From: an uncultured Acetatifactor sp.
GTDB taxonomy: Bacteria; Bacillota; Clostridia; Lachnospirales; Lachnospiraceae
Direction: 5' to 3'
Length of the DNA: 64,000 nucleotides
Assembly (NCBI GenBank): GCA_910580225.1
Contig: CAJTXE010000002.1
Coordinates: forward strand, 1 to 64,000
The notes beneath the pieces are model-generated. The model was not told the DNA's origin. It did not search any database and saw only the letters and a list, made by a program, of their open reading frames with translations. The translations under genes were made by a program, and so were the position numbers. Positions 41,377 to 50,094 of the stretch are shown in pieces; position 1 is the first letter of the stretch; each line of letters starts with the position of its first letter.

Positions 41377-43716
41377 ATGAATTTACCGAAAAGTTTTACT
41401 GCAGCAGCCGGTAAATACGGAATCAAAAAAGAAGAATTTATTTTTGCTGCCATGGCGGATTTTGATGCGGAATACCGATTTGCAGATTCCGTTATAGCGC
41501 TGACGAAAGAGAAACTGGTTCTGGCCGCCTATCCTTACCGGGAGAAAGCGGAATATCGGTTCGGCGGCTATGGAGGATGGCAGTTCACGGACAGTGTGCA
41601 GCCCAGGGAGAAAGCAGATTCAGGGGATGAAATGCCGGCCGTACAGATCTTTGCACTGGAAGGTATCGGGAAGATGGAGGTGCTGCGCCAGGTTGCAGCC
41701 GGTGTACTGTTGGCGGAAGTTGACGGTGTAGAGCGCAATCTCTGTCATTTTTCCAACACAAAGATGGAGATGTTTCTGCGGCTGTGTAAGCTGTGCGAAA
41801 AAGTGAAGAAAGGGGAGGAGATCACAGAGGAGGATCTGAATGTCCGAAAAGGAAAGGAGTGCTGCCCCAAGTGCGGCATGATTTATCCGGACCAGGAACG
41901 GAAGGTCTGTCCCAAATGTATGGACAAAAGGTCCATCCTGATGCGTGTGGTTTCCTATTTTAAGCCCTATAAAAAATATTTGGCGGTGATGGTGCTCTGT
42001 TACCTGGGAACAGCGGCCCTGAACCTGGCCTGGCCCTATTTGAGCGGAACCGTGCTTTATGACCAGGTACTGGCGCGGAACGAGGACTTTCTGGCGTTCT
42101 TCAACATTCCGGCGGGACGTTTCGTGACGGCTCTGACCATGTTGGTGGCAGCCATGATTCTGACAAAAGTGGCCATGCAGGCACTGGGAATCCTCCAGGG
42201 GGTGCTGACCGCAAAAATTGCGCCTGAGGTGGTGTCCACCCTGAAAAGTCAGGTTTTTACCTCTATGGGAAAGCTGTCCATCAGCTTTTACACCAGAAGG
42301 CAGACCGGCGGTCTGATGACCAGGGTATCCGATGATGCGGAGGAAATTTCCCATTTTTTTATTGACGGAATTCCGTATTTTTTTATCAATATCGGCAATG
42401 TCGTCGCTACAAGCGTAATCATGTTTCTGCTGGATCCGCTGCTGGCGCTGGTGTCCGTGATTTTAATGCCCATTCTGGTGATTTTAAGCTATCGGATGGT
42501 TCCGCAGCTGTGGCATTTTTATGGTAAGCGTCATAGGGCCAACCGTCGCCTGAAGGGACAGATGAATGAGAATTTCACAGGAGCCCGGGTGGTGAAGGCT
42601 TTCGGGCAGCAGGAACAGGAGATGACCCGTTTCTCCAAAAACAACAGGAAGGTAAAGGGCGCGGAGATGGATGTGGCCCGTTACGATATCAAGTTTTTTG
42701 CCCTGTATTTTGCGGTGGAAGACACCATCAGCTTTCTGGTGTGGGTAGTGGGCGGCGCCATGATAATCAGCGGCGCCAACATTGAGCTGGGGTTGCTGCT
42801 CACCTTTTCAGGCTATGTGGGACAGCTGAAAGGCCCGCTGGAATTCTTCTCCCGCAGTGTCCGCTGGTATACCGAATGCATGAATTCAGCCCAGCGTATG
42901 TTTGAGATTATTGATGCGGTGCCGGAGGTGAAGGAGGTACCGGATCCCTTTAGGCCAGACGAATTAAGGGGAGAGATTGAACTGAAAGACGTTACTTTCG
43001 GGTATGAATCCCATAAACCGATTTTGAAGAATATCAGCTTCCATGTGAATGCCGGAGAGGTGTTCGGTATTGTGGGACGGTCAGGAGCGGGAAAATCCAC
43101 TCTGGTAAATCTGATCTCCAGACTGTATGATGCCCAAGAGGGAGAGATTCTGGTGGATGGCGTCAACGTGAAGCAGTACGGATTCCGGGAGCTGCGCAAA
43201 AACGTGGCCATGGTATCTCAGGAGACCTATATTTTCATGGGCACAGTGGCGGAGAATATCGCCTATGCCAGGCCGGAGGCCACCAGAGAGGAGATCATCC
43301 GCGCTGCGGTCCAGGCCAATGCCCATGACTTTATCTGCAAGATGCCGGAGGGATACGACACTCTTTTGGGATCTTCCAGCCGTTCTCTGTCAGGCGGAGA
43401 AAAGCAGCGGATTTCCATCGCCAGGGCCATTCTGGCAGACCCGAAGATACTGATTCTGGACGAGGCCACCTCCGCGGTGGACACGGAGACAGAACTGGCT
43501 ATTCAGAAATCTCTGGAGCGGTTGGAGAAGGGTCGGACCGTGCTGTCCATTGCTCACAGGCTCTCAACCCTGCGCAACGCCACTCATCTGATCGTTTTGG
43601 ATGACGGTAAGCTGACAGAATCCGGAACCCACGAAGAGCTGTTGGCCCAGAAGGGGACTTACTATAAACTGAGTGAGCTACAGACCAAGGCGCTGGCCAT
43701 GCGGGGAATCGAGTGA
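41377..43716 (+). CDS. ABC exporter half A with N-terminal PH-like region and zinc ribbon
   Basis: This 779-residue protein has residues ~1-150 as a beta-rich region that looks like a bacterial PH-type domain (DSVIALTKEKLVLAAYP, VQIFALEGIGKMEV). A zinc ribbon with Cys163, Cys166, Cys178 and Cys181 (CPKC-11-CPKC) follows. Then come an exporter membrane domain (~195-500, six helices) and an ATPase domain with GRSGAGKST (~567), LSGGEKQR (~672), ILILDEATSAVD and the H-loop AHRLSTL. The ATPase motifs look intact. It is followed by a DUF1854 gene and a second ABC half built the same way, so the three probably form one machine. GGAGGAAGG precedes ATG 41377. Confidence 0.9.
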   Translation: MNLPKSFTAAAGKYGIKKEEFIFAAMADFDAEYRFADSVIALTKEKLVLAAYPYREKAEYRFGGYGGWQFTDSVQPREKADSGDEMPAVQIFALEGIGKMEVLRQVAAGVLLAEVDGVERNLCHFSNTKMEMFLRLCKLCEKVKKGEEITEEDLNVRKGKECCPKCGMIYPDQERKVCPKCMDKRSILMRVVSYFKPYKKYLAVMVLCYLGTAALNLAWPYLSGTVLYDQVLARNEDFLAFFNIPAGRFVTALTMLVAAMILTKVAMQALGILQGVLTAKIAPEVVSTLKSQVFTSMGKLSISFYTRRQTGGLMTRVSDDAEEISHFFIDGIPYFFINIGNVVATSVIMFLLDPLLALVSVILMPILVILSYRMVPQLWHFYGKRHRANRRLKGQMNENFTGARVVKAFGQQEQEMTRFSKNNRKVKGAEMDVARYDIKFFALYFAVEDTISFLVWVVGGAMIISGANIELGLLLTFSGYVGQLKGPLEFFSRSVRWYTECMNSAQRMFEIIDAVPEVKEVPDPFRPDELRGEIELKDVTFGYESHKPILKNISFHVNAGEVFGIVGRSGAGKSTLVNLISRLYDAQEGEILVDGVNVKQYGFRELRKNVAMVSQETYIFMGTVAENIAYARPEATREEIIRAAVQANAHDFICKMPEGYDTLLGSSSRSLSGGEKQRISIARAILADPKILILDEATSAVDTETELAIQKSLERLEKGRTVLSIAHRLSTLRNATHLIVLDDGKLTESGTHEELLAQKGTYYKLSELQTKALAMRGIE

Positions 43717-43772
43717 GACAGGCAGGGGAATTTGTACAATCAGACTAAGAAACAAGACAGAAAGGCTATCAT

Positions 43773-44351
43773 ATGAACGAACATGAACATAACGGCACAG
43801 ACCTGTTGAATTTACAGGAATTTGATGAAGAGGCCCTGAAAAAGGAATCGGAAGAGCTCCTGGAGATGCGTTTTCTGAACAGTGAAAACGCAGTCTTTGC
43901 CAGGACGCCCGGGGGCTTCATCAGTTTGAAGACAAAGGAGAAGGAATATGCCAGGGTGGGAGTATATCTCACCTTCCCGCTGACAAACCCGGAGGAATTC
44001 ATTTCCATACGGGAAGCGGACGAGAAGGCGAAGGAGATCGGCATGGTGGAGAAGCTGTCACAGCTGCCGGAAGATCAGCAGGACATGCTGAGGGAACAGA
44101 TCAGGCTCCGCTACTTTATGCCGGTGATCACCAAAGTTCTGGACGTGAAAGATGAGTACGGATATGCTTACTGGAATGTAGTGACTACTTTCGGCGCCTG
44201 CCGATTTACCACCCAGATGAGCGGAAATGCGGTGATTCATTTAAGCGATTCCAGGCTGTTGGTAACAGATATTGACGGAAACAGATATGAGATCCCTGAT
44301 TTTTACCAGCTGGGTGTTATGGAGCGTAAGAAACTGGATCTCTTCATTTAA
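43773..44351 (+). CDS. DUF1854-family protein between two ABC exporter halves
   Basis: This 192-residue acidic soluble protein has a conserved core at ~30-80 (FLNSENAVFARTPGGFISL, YARVGVYLTFPLTNPEEFISI in parts) and a C-terminal region with YGYAYWNVVTTFGACRF and YEIPDFYQLG, typical of DUF1854. Family members are known beside ABC transporters of this type, some of them in cyanophycin gene clusters, but no cyanophycin gene is in this window. It has no membrane helix, so it is likely a cytoplasmic accessory subunit. AAAGG lies eight bases before ATG 43773. Confidence 0.87.
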   Translation: MNEHEHNGTDLLNLQEFDEEALKKESEELLEMRFLNSENAVFARTPGGFISLKTKEKEYARVGVYLTFPLTNPEEFISIREADEKAKEIGMVEKLSQLPEDQQDMLREQIRLRYFMPVITKVLDVKDEYGYAYWNVVTTFGACRFTTQMSGNAVIHLSDSRLLVTDIDGNRYEIPDFYQLGVMERKKLDLFI

Positions 44352-44389
44352 GTTGAAACAGTTTTGCGACAGAAAGGCAATGGAACCTT

Positions 44390-46612
44390 ATGAAACTATT
44401 ATATATATTGAACCAGGCTCAGACAGAGGCCCTTGGGCTGAAACAGGGAGAGGAGCCCATGTACTGTGTTCCGGTGGACCTGGGCTATGACAGCCGGAAA
44501 ATGCAGGCCAGGGAGGCTTATACGGATAAGGTCTGGCTTGTGGTGACTCAGGAGCGTTTTCTGGTACTGGGAGAGGACGGTCTGGCAGCGGATTTTTCTC
44601 TGGACGACTGTGAGAAAATCCGCTGTGAGCATCAGGTCCACAGCGGAATCGTCACGGTGACCAAAAAGGACGGGGAGATGATCTGCGCGGCCCGTTTTTC
44701 CATGCGGCATATTGTCAGGGTGGCCTATGTGGTCAGAGGGGCTCAAACCATTCTTACGGCCCGCAGGAGCGGAGAGAAGCCGGAGCAGGTGGAGAGTCTG
44801 GAATACGAGAAATATTGTGAGAAATGCGGCAGGGCTCTCCCAGGGACCAGCAAATGTCCTTACTGCGAGGGGAAATCCGCTTTGTTTAAGAAGTTTATGG
44901 AACTCTGCGGGGACTATGTGGGCAGACTGCTGCTGATCTCTCTGCTGATGGCATTTGTCTCTGCCATGAACCTGATCATTCCCATGGTACAGCGTAATTT
45001 TATCGACGGTGCACTGTCTACAGGAAAGGGAACCTGGGCGGACTGGTGGACTTTTGTGGGGATCACGCTGTTTATGCTTATCGCCCGCATTGTTTTGGAC
45101 AATTTTCGTTACTGGCAGTGCATGTCCCTGGGCACATCCTTAAGCATGACGCTGCGGCAGAAACTCTATTTCAAGATCCAGGCGCTGTCCCTGTCCTTTA
45201 TCAACAACAGGAAACCGGGAGAACTGCTGAACCGTGTCTCCCGGGATACCCGGATGGTCCGTGATTTTATGGAGGGAGTATTCGGGGACATGTTTTCCAC
45301 TTTGCTGACCATGGTGGTTTCTCTGGTGGTAATGTTTCTCATCAGCTGGGAAATGACATTAATGTCACTTGGATTTATTGTGATTGTGTTTGCGGTTACC
45401 AGGATGTTCTGGCATCATATCCACACGATTTTCCATAAGCAATGGCTGAAATCCGATGACCTGGCCAGCAGTCTCCAGGACATTATCTCCGGTATGCGGG
45501 TGGTGAAGTCCTTTGGAAAGGAAGAGCGGGAAGCGGAGCGTTTCCGGAGGAAAACGGAAGATTTTGCCGCAATCAGTAAAAAGAACGAGACTTTCTGGGC
45601 TGTCTTTTTCCCCATATTAACTTTCCTGTTGGGAGCAGGGTCCTATATTGCCGTGTATTTCGGCGGTATGGATGTGTTGGACGGGGACATGACACTGGGG
45701 GAACTGGTACAGTTTATTGCCTATTGCGGCTACCTGTTCGGTCCTCTGAACTGGATGACCCATATGCCCAGAATGGTGATGCAGATGGTCACCAGTATGA
45801 ACCGGATCTACGATGTACTGGACGAAAAACCGGTGATTATGGACGCAGAAGACAGCCGGGAATTTCCCATTGAGGGTGCATTTCGCTTTGAGCATGTTTC
45901 CTTTGGATATCATACCTATGAGCCGGTTCTGGAGGATATCAATTTTCAGGTGAAGCCCGGAGAGATGATCGGTCTGGTAGGCGCTTCAGGAACGGGAAAA
46001 TCCACCCTGATCAACCTGATTATGCGTCTTTATGATGTGGATCAGGGGAAAATTACCATAGACGGGGTGGATCTGCGCAAGATGAAGACGGAGTGTCTGC
46101 ATTCCCAGATCGGCGTGGTGCTTCAGGAGACATTTCTGTTCTCCGGCAGCATCCTGGCCAATATCCGATTTGCCAGGCCGGAGGCATCTCTGACTGAGGT
46201 GATTCAGGCGGCCAAGGCAGCGAATGCCCATGATTTCATCTGTAAGACACCGGATGGCTACAACACATATGTGGGAGAGCACGGTTACAATCTGTCCGGA
46301 GGCGAGCGGCAGAGAATCGCCATCGCCAGAGCCATCCTGAACAATCCCAGGCTGCTGATTCTGGATGAGGCCACTTCTGCGCTGGATACAGAGAGTGAAT
46401 TCCTGATTCAGCAGGCACTGGACCGTCTGGTGAAGGGCAGAACCACATTTGCCATTGCCCACCGACTTTCCACGCTGCGAAATGCGGACAGACTTGTGGT
46501 GATTGATAAGCACGGCATTGCCGAGATCGGCACCCATAACGAGCTGCTGGAGAAGCAGGGGATTTACTATGGTTTGGTGACGGCGCAGCTGAAGATGGCG
46601 GAGGGGAAATAG
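44390..46612 (+). CDS. ABC exporter half B with N-terminal PH-like region and zinc ribbon
   Basis: This 740-residue partner of the ABC protein two genes upstream has the same order of parts. A beta-rich N-terminal region (~1-125: VWLVVTQERFLVLGEDG, GIVTVTKKDGEMICAARF) comes first, then a zinc ribbon with Cys143, Cys146, Cys156 and Cys159 (CEKC-9-CPYC), six membrane helices (~170-450) and an ATPase with GASGTGKST, LSGGERQRIAIARAIL and LLILDEATSALD. Both halves keep Walker and signature motifs, so two active ATP sites are expected. The Shine-Dalgarno (AAAGG, 12 bases before ATG 44390) is weak, so translation may depend on the upstream genes. Confidence 0.9.
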   Translation: MKLLYILNQAQTEALGLKQGEEPMYCVPVDLGYDSRKMQAREAYTDKVWLVVTQERFLVLGEDGLAADFSLDDCEKIRCEHQVHSGIVTVTKKDGEMICAARFSMRHIVRVAYVVRGAQTILTARRSGEKPEQVESLEYEKYCEKCGRALPGTSKCPYCEGKSALFKKFMELCGDYVGRLLLISLLMAFVSAMNLIIPMVQRNFIDGALSTGKGTWADWWTFVGITLFMLIARIVLDNFRYWQCMSLGTSLSMTLRQKLYFKIQALSLSFINNRKPGELLNRVSRDTRMVRDFMEGVFGDMFSTLLTMVVSLVVMFLISWEMTLMSLGFIVIVFAVTRMFWHHIHTIFHKQWLKSDDLASSLQDIISGMRVVKSFGKEEREAERFRRKTEDFAAISKKNETFWAVFFPILTFLLGAGSYIAVYFGGMDVLDGDMTLGELVQFIAYCGYLFGPLNWMTHMPRMVMQMVTSMNRIYDVLDEKPVIMDAEDSREFPIEGAFRFEHVSFGYHTYEPVLEDINFQVKPGEMIGLVGASGTGKSTLINLIMRLYDVDQGKITIDGVDLRKMKTECLHSQIGVVLQETFLFSGSILANIRFARPEASLTEVIQAAKAANAHDFICKTPDGYNTYVGEHGYNLSGGERQRIAIARAILNNPRLLILDEATSALDTESEFLIQQALDRLVKGRTTFAIAHRLSTLRNADRLVVIDKHGIAEIGTHNELLEKQGIYYGLVTAQLKMAEGK

Positions 46613-46641
46613 GTCCGGGATTCTACTGTGCAATTCCGGTT

Positions 46642-46670
46642 TCCACGGATAAAATCCATGGATAATTTTC
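46642..46670 (+). terminator. Probable weak terminator after the ABC cassette
   Basis: TCCACGGAT (46642-46650) pairs with ATCCATGGA (46654-46662), with one mismatch and a 3-base loop, then TAATTTTCC. Confidence 0.45.
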
Positions 46671-46680
46671 CAAAAACCAA

Positions 46681-46710
46681 TTGTACAAACCCAATATTTT
46701 GTGTTAGAAT
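46681..46710 (+). promoter_or_regulatory. Probable mutS promoter (extended -10)
   Basis: TTGTAC (46681-46686), 18 bases, TAGAAT (46705-46710) with TG at 46702-46703. A 7-bp hairpin (46716-46722 with 46734-46740) lies at the start of the expected leader. Confidence 0.6.
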
Positions 46711-46791
46711 AAGGGCGGTTATGCAAATGTGGTATAACCGTCCTTTGTTTTTCTGCCATACTACGAAAGAAACAGAACAGGAGCGATACCA

Positions 46792-49464
46792 ATGCCGGAA
46801 CAAATTCCCGTAGAAGAACTGACCCCCATGATGCAGCAGTATATTGAGACAAAGAAGCAGTATGCCGACTGCATCCTTTTCTACCGTCTGGGAGATTTTT
46901 ATGAGATGTTTTTCGAGGACGCCCGGATTGTATCCAGTGAGCTGGAACTGACTTTAACGGGGAAAGCCTGCGGACTGGAGGAGAGGGCTCCCATGTGCGG
47001 CGTCCCCTACCATGCTGTGGAGGGCTATTTGACCAAATTGGTCAGCAGAGGCTACAAGGTTGCCATCTGTGAACAGGTGGAGGACCCCAAACTGGCAAAG
47101 GGGTTGGTGAAGCGGGAGGTGACCCGTATCGTAACTCCTGGCACCAATTTGAATCTTCAATCCCTGGAAGAGTCAAAAAACAATTTTCTTTTAAGCATTG
47201 CTTATACGCCTACAAAGATCGGTATCTCTGTTGCGGACGTCACTACCGGAGATTACTATCTCACAGAGGTGGAGGATTTAAAGAAGCTGAATGATGAACT
47301 GATGAAATATGAGCCATCGGAAATCATCTGCAATGAGGCCTTTCTGTTCAGCGGCTATGACGTGGAGGAGCTCCGAAGCAGATACCATATTTCCGTCAAT
47401 GCCCTGGAGTCCCATCTGTTTGACGACGACAGCTGCAGGAGACTGCTGCAGCGGCATTTTAAGGTCAATACACTGGCAGGGCTTGGGATCGGCGATTTCC
47501 CTACGGGTATGACAGCTGCAGGAGCTCTTCTGCAGTATCTTTATGATACCCAGAAGACGGATCTGGCTCATTTCACCCGTATTTCTCCCTATCTTACCAG
47601 CAAGTATATGCTTCTGGACAGCTCTACCAGGCGGAATCTGGAATTGACGGAGACCCTGCGGGAAAAGCAGAAGAGAGGCTCTCTGCTCTGGGTACTGGAC
47701 AGGACAAAAACGGCTATGGGAGGACGGCTCCTGCGAAGCATGCTGGAACAGCCTCTGATTGACAGGGGAGAGATGGAGCGGCGTCTGGACGCTGTGGAAG
47801 AGCTTACGGGGGACAGTGTGTCCAGGGATGAGATTCGGGAGTACCTGAACCCGGTCTATGACCTGGAGAGACTCTTGAGCAAGGTTACCTACAAGACGGC
47901 AAATCCCAGAGATTTCATTGCCTTCCGCAATTCTCTGGAAATGCTGCCGGCTATCAAGTCCGTGCTGAAAGGTTTTACGGGAGAGGAACTGACAGGAGTG
48001 GAAAACCGCATGGATGCTCTTCAGGATATTTATGAGCTGATCAGAGCTGCCATCGAGGAGGAACCGCCTGTAACCATCAGAGAGGGCGGTATGATCAAAG
48101 ATGGTTTTGACGAGACCGTGGACACTCTGCGAAGCGCCAAACGGGACGGAAAACAGTGGCTGGCCCGGCTGGAAGAAGAGGACCGGGAGCGGACCGGTAT
48201 CAAAAACCTCAAAATCAAGTACAACAAAGTCTTCGGATATTATTTCGAAGTTACCAATTCCTATAAAAATCTGGTGCCGGAGGACTATATCCGGAAACAG
48301 ACTCTGGCCAATGCAGAACGGTATACCACGCCCAGACTAAAGGAACTGGAGGACACAGTTTTAAATGCGGAGGACAAGCTTACCACCCTGGAGTATGACC
48401 TGTTCTGCAAGATTCGGGATTCTATCGCCATGGAACTGGAGCGGATCCAGACGACGGCAAAAGCCGTCGCAAGACTGGATGTGTACGCTTCCCTGTCTCT
48501 GGTGTCGGAGCGGAACCGCTATGTCCGTCCGAAGCTGAACGAAAAAGGCGTCATAGATATCAGGGACGGCAGGCATCCGGTGGTGGAGCAGATGATCACA
48601 AACGATATGTTTATCGCCAATGACACCTTTCTGGACAACAATAAGCATTGTATCAGTGTGATCACAGGTCCCAACATGGCGGGCAAATCCACTTATATGC
48701 GCCAGACGGCTCTGATTGTCCTGATGGCTCAGATCGGCTGCTTTGTCCCGGCCAGGAGTGCAAATATCGGCATTGTGGACAGGATCTTTACCAGAGTGGG
48801 AGCTTCTGACGACCTGGCCAGCGGTCAGTCCACCTTTATGGTGGAGATGAACGAGGTAGCCAATATCCTGCGGAACGCAACTTCCGACAGTCTGCTGATT
48901 CTGGATGAGATCGGCCGGGGCACTTCTACGTTTGACGGTCTTAGTATTGCCTGGGCCGTCATAGAACATATCAGCAACCGCAAGCTTCTGGGGGCCAAGA
49001 CCCTTTTTGCCACCCATTATCACGAGTTGACGGAACTGGAAGGCAAGATAAATAATGTGAATAATTACTGCATTGCTGTAAAGGAGAGAGGGGATGACAT
49101 TGTCTTCCTGCGGAAAATCATCAAGGGCGGAGCGGACAAAAGCTACGGCATCCAGGTGGCAAAGCTGGCCGGAGTGCCGGATATGGTGATAGACCGTGCA
49201 AAGGAGATTGTGGAGCAGCTTACGGACAATGACATTACGGAGAAGATTCAGAATATTGCCGTGGAAGTAAAAGAGGCCAGGACCAAAAAACAACCCAAAA
49301 TAGACGAGATGGAGCTGTCCCAGATGTCTCTGTTCGACACGGTGAAGGATGAGGATGTGCTGCAGGAGCTGATGGATGTGGAGGTGAACACATTGGCTCC
49401 CATCGATGCTCTGAATGTACTGTACCGGCTGCAGAATAAGCTGAAGAACCGGTGGAAGGGGTAG
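46792..49464 (+). CDS. mutS: DNA mismatch repair protein MutS
   Basis: This 890-residue protein recognises mismatched bases and starts repair with MutL. The mismatch-binding motif is in YRLGDFYEMFFEDA (Phe-x-Glu, ~residue 34-36), followed by connector, lever and clamp domains. The ATPase has GPNMAGKSTYMRQTAL (~625), LLILDEIGRGTSTFDG and the ATHYHELTELE motif. The C-terminal helix-turn-helix region is complete. Length is normal for MutS1. ATG 46792 is used. mutL is not in the window after it; zapA follows. Confidence 0.98.
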   Translation: MPEQIPVEELTPMMQQYIETKKQYADCILFYRLGDFYEMFFEDARIVSSELELTLTGKACGLEERAPMCGVPYHAVEGYLTKLVSRGYKVAICEQVEDPKLAKGLVKREVTRIVTPGTNLNLQSLEESKNNFLLSIAYTPTKIGISVADVTTGDYYLTEVEDLKKLNDELMKYEPSEIICNEAFLFSGYDVEELRSRYHISVNALESHLFDDDSCRRLLQRHFKVNTLAGLGIGDFPTGMTAAGALLQYLYDTQKTDLAHFTRISPYLTSKYMLLDSSTRRNLELTETLREKQKRGSLLWVLDRTKTAMGGRLLRSMLEQPLIDRGEMERRLDAVEELTGDSVSRDEIREYLNPVYDLERLLSKVTYKTANPRDFIAFRNSLEMLPAIKSVLKGFTGEELTGVENRMDALQDIYELIRAAIEEEPPVTIREGGMIKDGFDETVDTLRSAKRDGKQWLARLEEEDRERTGIKNLKIKYNKVFGYYFEVTNSYKNLVPEDYIRKQTLANAERYTTPRLKELEDTVLNAEDKLTTLEYDLFCKIRDSIAMELERIQTTAKAVARLDVYASLSLVSERNRYVRPKLNEKGVIDIRDGRHPVVEQMITNDMFIANDTFLDNNKHCISVITGPNMAGKSTYMRQTALIVLMAQIGCFVPARSANIGIVDRIFTRVGASDDLASGQSTFMVEMNEVANILRNATSDSLLILDEIGRGTSTFDGLSIAWAVIEHISNRKLLGAKTLFATHYHELTELEGKINNVNNYCIAVKERGDDIVFLRKIIKGGADKSYGIQVAKLAGVPDMVIDRAKEIVEQLTDNDITEKIQNIAVEVKEARTKKQPKIDEMELSQMSLFDTVKDEDVLQELMDVEVNTLAPIDALNVLYRLQNKLKNRWKG

Positions 49465-49498
49465 GCGGAAAATAGTGTTGGAAAAGCGAAAGAAATGC

Positions 49499-49527
49499 TT
49501 GCCTGACAGTACAATCTGATATATAAT
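49499..49527 (+). promoter_or_regulatory. Promoter for zapA
   Basis: TTGCCT (49499-49504), 17 bases, TATAAT (49522-49527), 50 bases before the zapA start. Confidence 0.7.
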
Positions 49528-49576
49528 AGGAAAAACACAAAGCGAATCTGCTTTTACGAAGGAGGTATGGCGGCAT

Positions 49577-49984
49577 ATGGCACCGTCTTCCAAGACAGAT
49601 ACAGAAGTGATCATCGGCGGAAAGGTTTTAACCTTAAGCGGATATGAGAGTGAAGAATATTTGCAGAAAGTCGCATCCTACATCAACAATAAAGTCAATG
49701 AATACAGCAGGCTGGACAATTTCCGCAGGCAGCCCGTGGATATGCAGAGCGTGTTGCTCCAGCTGAATGTGGCGGATGATTATTTTAAGGCAAAAAAGCA
49801 GATTTCCGATCTGGAAGAAGAGCTCCAGGCCAAAGAGAAGGAGCTTTATGATCTGAAGCATGAGCTGATATCAACCCAGATGAAGCTGGAAAGTGCGGAG
49901 GATCAGGTTAAGACATTGCAGAAGGCACAGAATGAGGATGCGAAAGAGATCGTGCGTCTGGAAACAGAGCTGAAGAAAAAGTAA
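49577..49984 (+). CDS. zapA: Cell division protein ZapA
   Basis: This 135-residue protein helps bundle FtsZ at the division site. The N-terminal globular domain has TEVIIGGKVLTLSGYESEEYLQKVASYINNKV (quoted in part: TEVIIGGKVLTLSGYE); the rest (~65-135) is a long charged coiled coil for dimerisation. AAGGAGGT lies ten bases before ATG 49577. A terminator six bases after the stop makes it a single-gene unit. Confidence 0.92.
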   Translation: MAPSSKTDTEVIIGGKVLTLSGYESEEYLQKVASYINNKVNEYSRLDNFRRQPVDMQSVLLQLNVADDYFKAKKQISDLEEELQAKEKELYDLKHELISTQMKLESAEDQVKTLQKAQNEDAKEIVRLETELKKK

Positions 49985-49989
49985 GGAAT

Positions 49990-50018
49990 GGCTGTCCATA
50001 GCCCGGGCAGCCTTTTTT
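49990..50018 (+). terminator. Rho-independent terminator after zapA
   Basis: GGCTGTCC (49990-49997) pairs with GGGCAGCC (50005-50012), followed by TTTTTT. Confidence 0.9.
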
Positions 50019-50094
50019 CTTACAGGAAAGTCCGATGTGAAACGGACATGGAATCGGAACAGTGTGCAGGCATTGTTCTGTCATGGAGGATGGT

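Noticed and set aside
41172..41414. Open frame overlapping the start of ABC half A
   Set aside because: It overlaps the well-supported ABC start in another frame, has Arg-rich composition and no homology I can see.
48361..49614. Long minus-strand frame opposite mutS (417 aa)
   Set aside because: Antisense to the conserved MutS ATPase domain; no ribosome binding site or recognisable motif.
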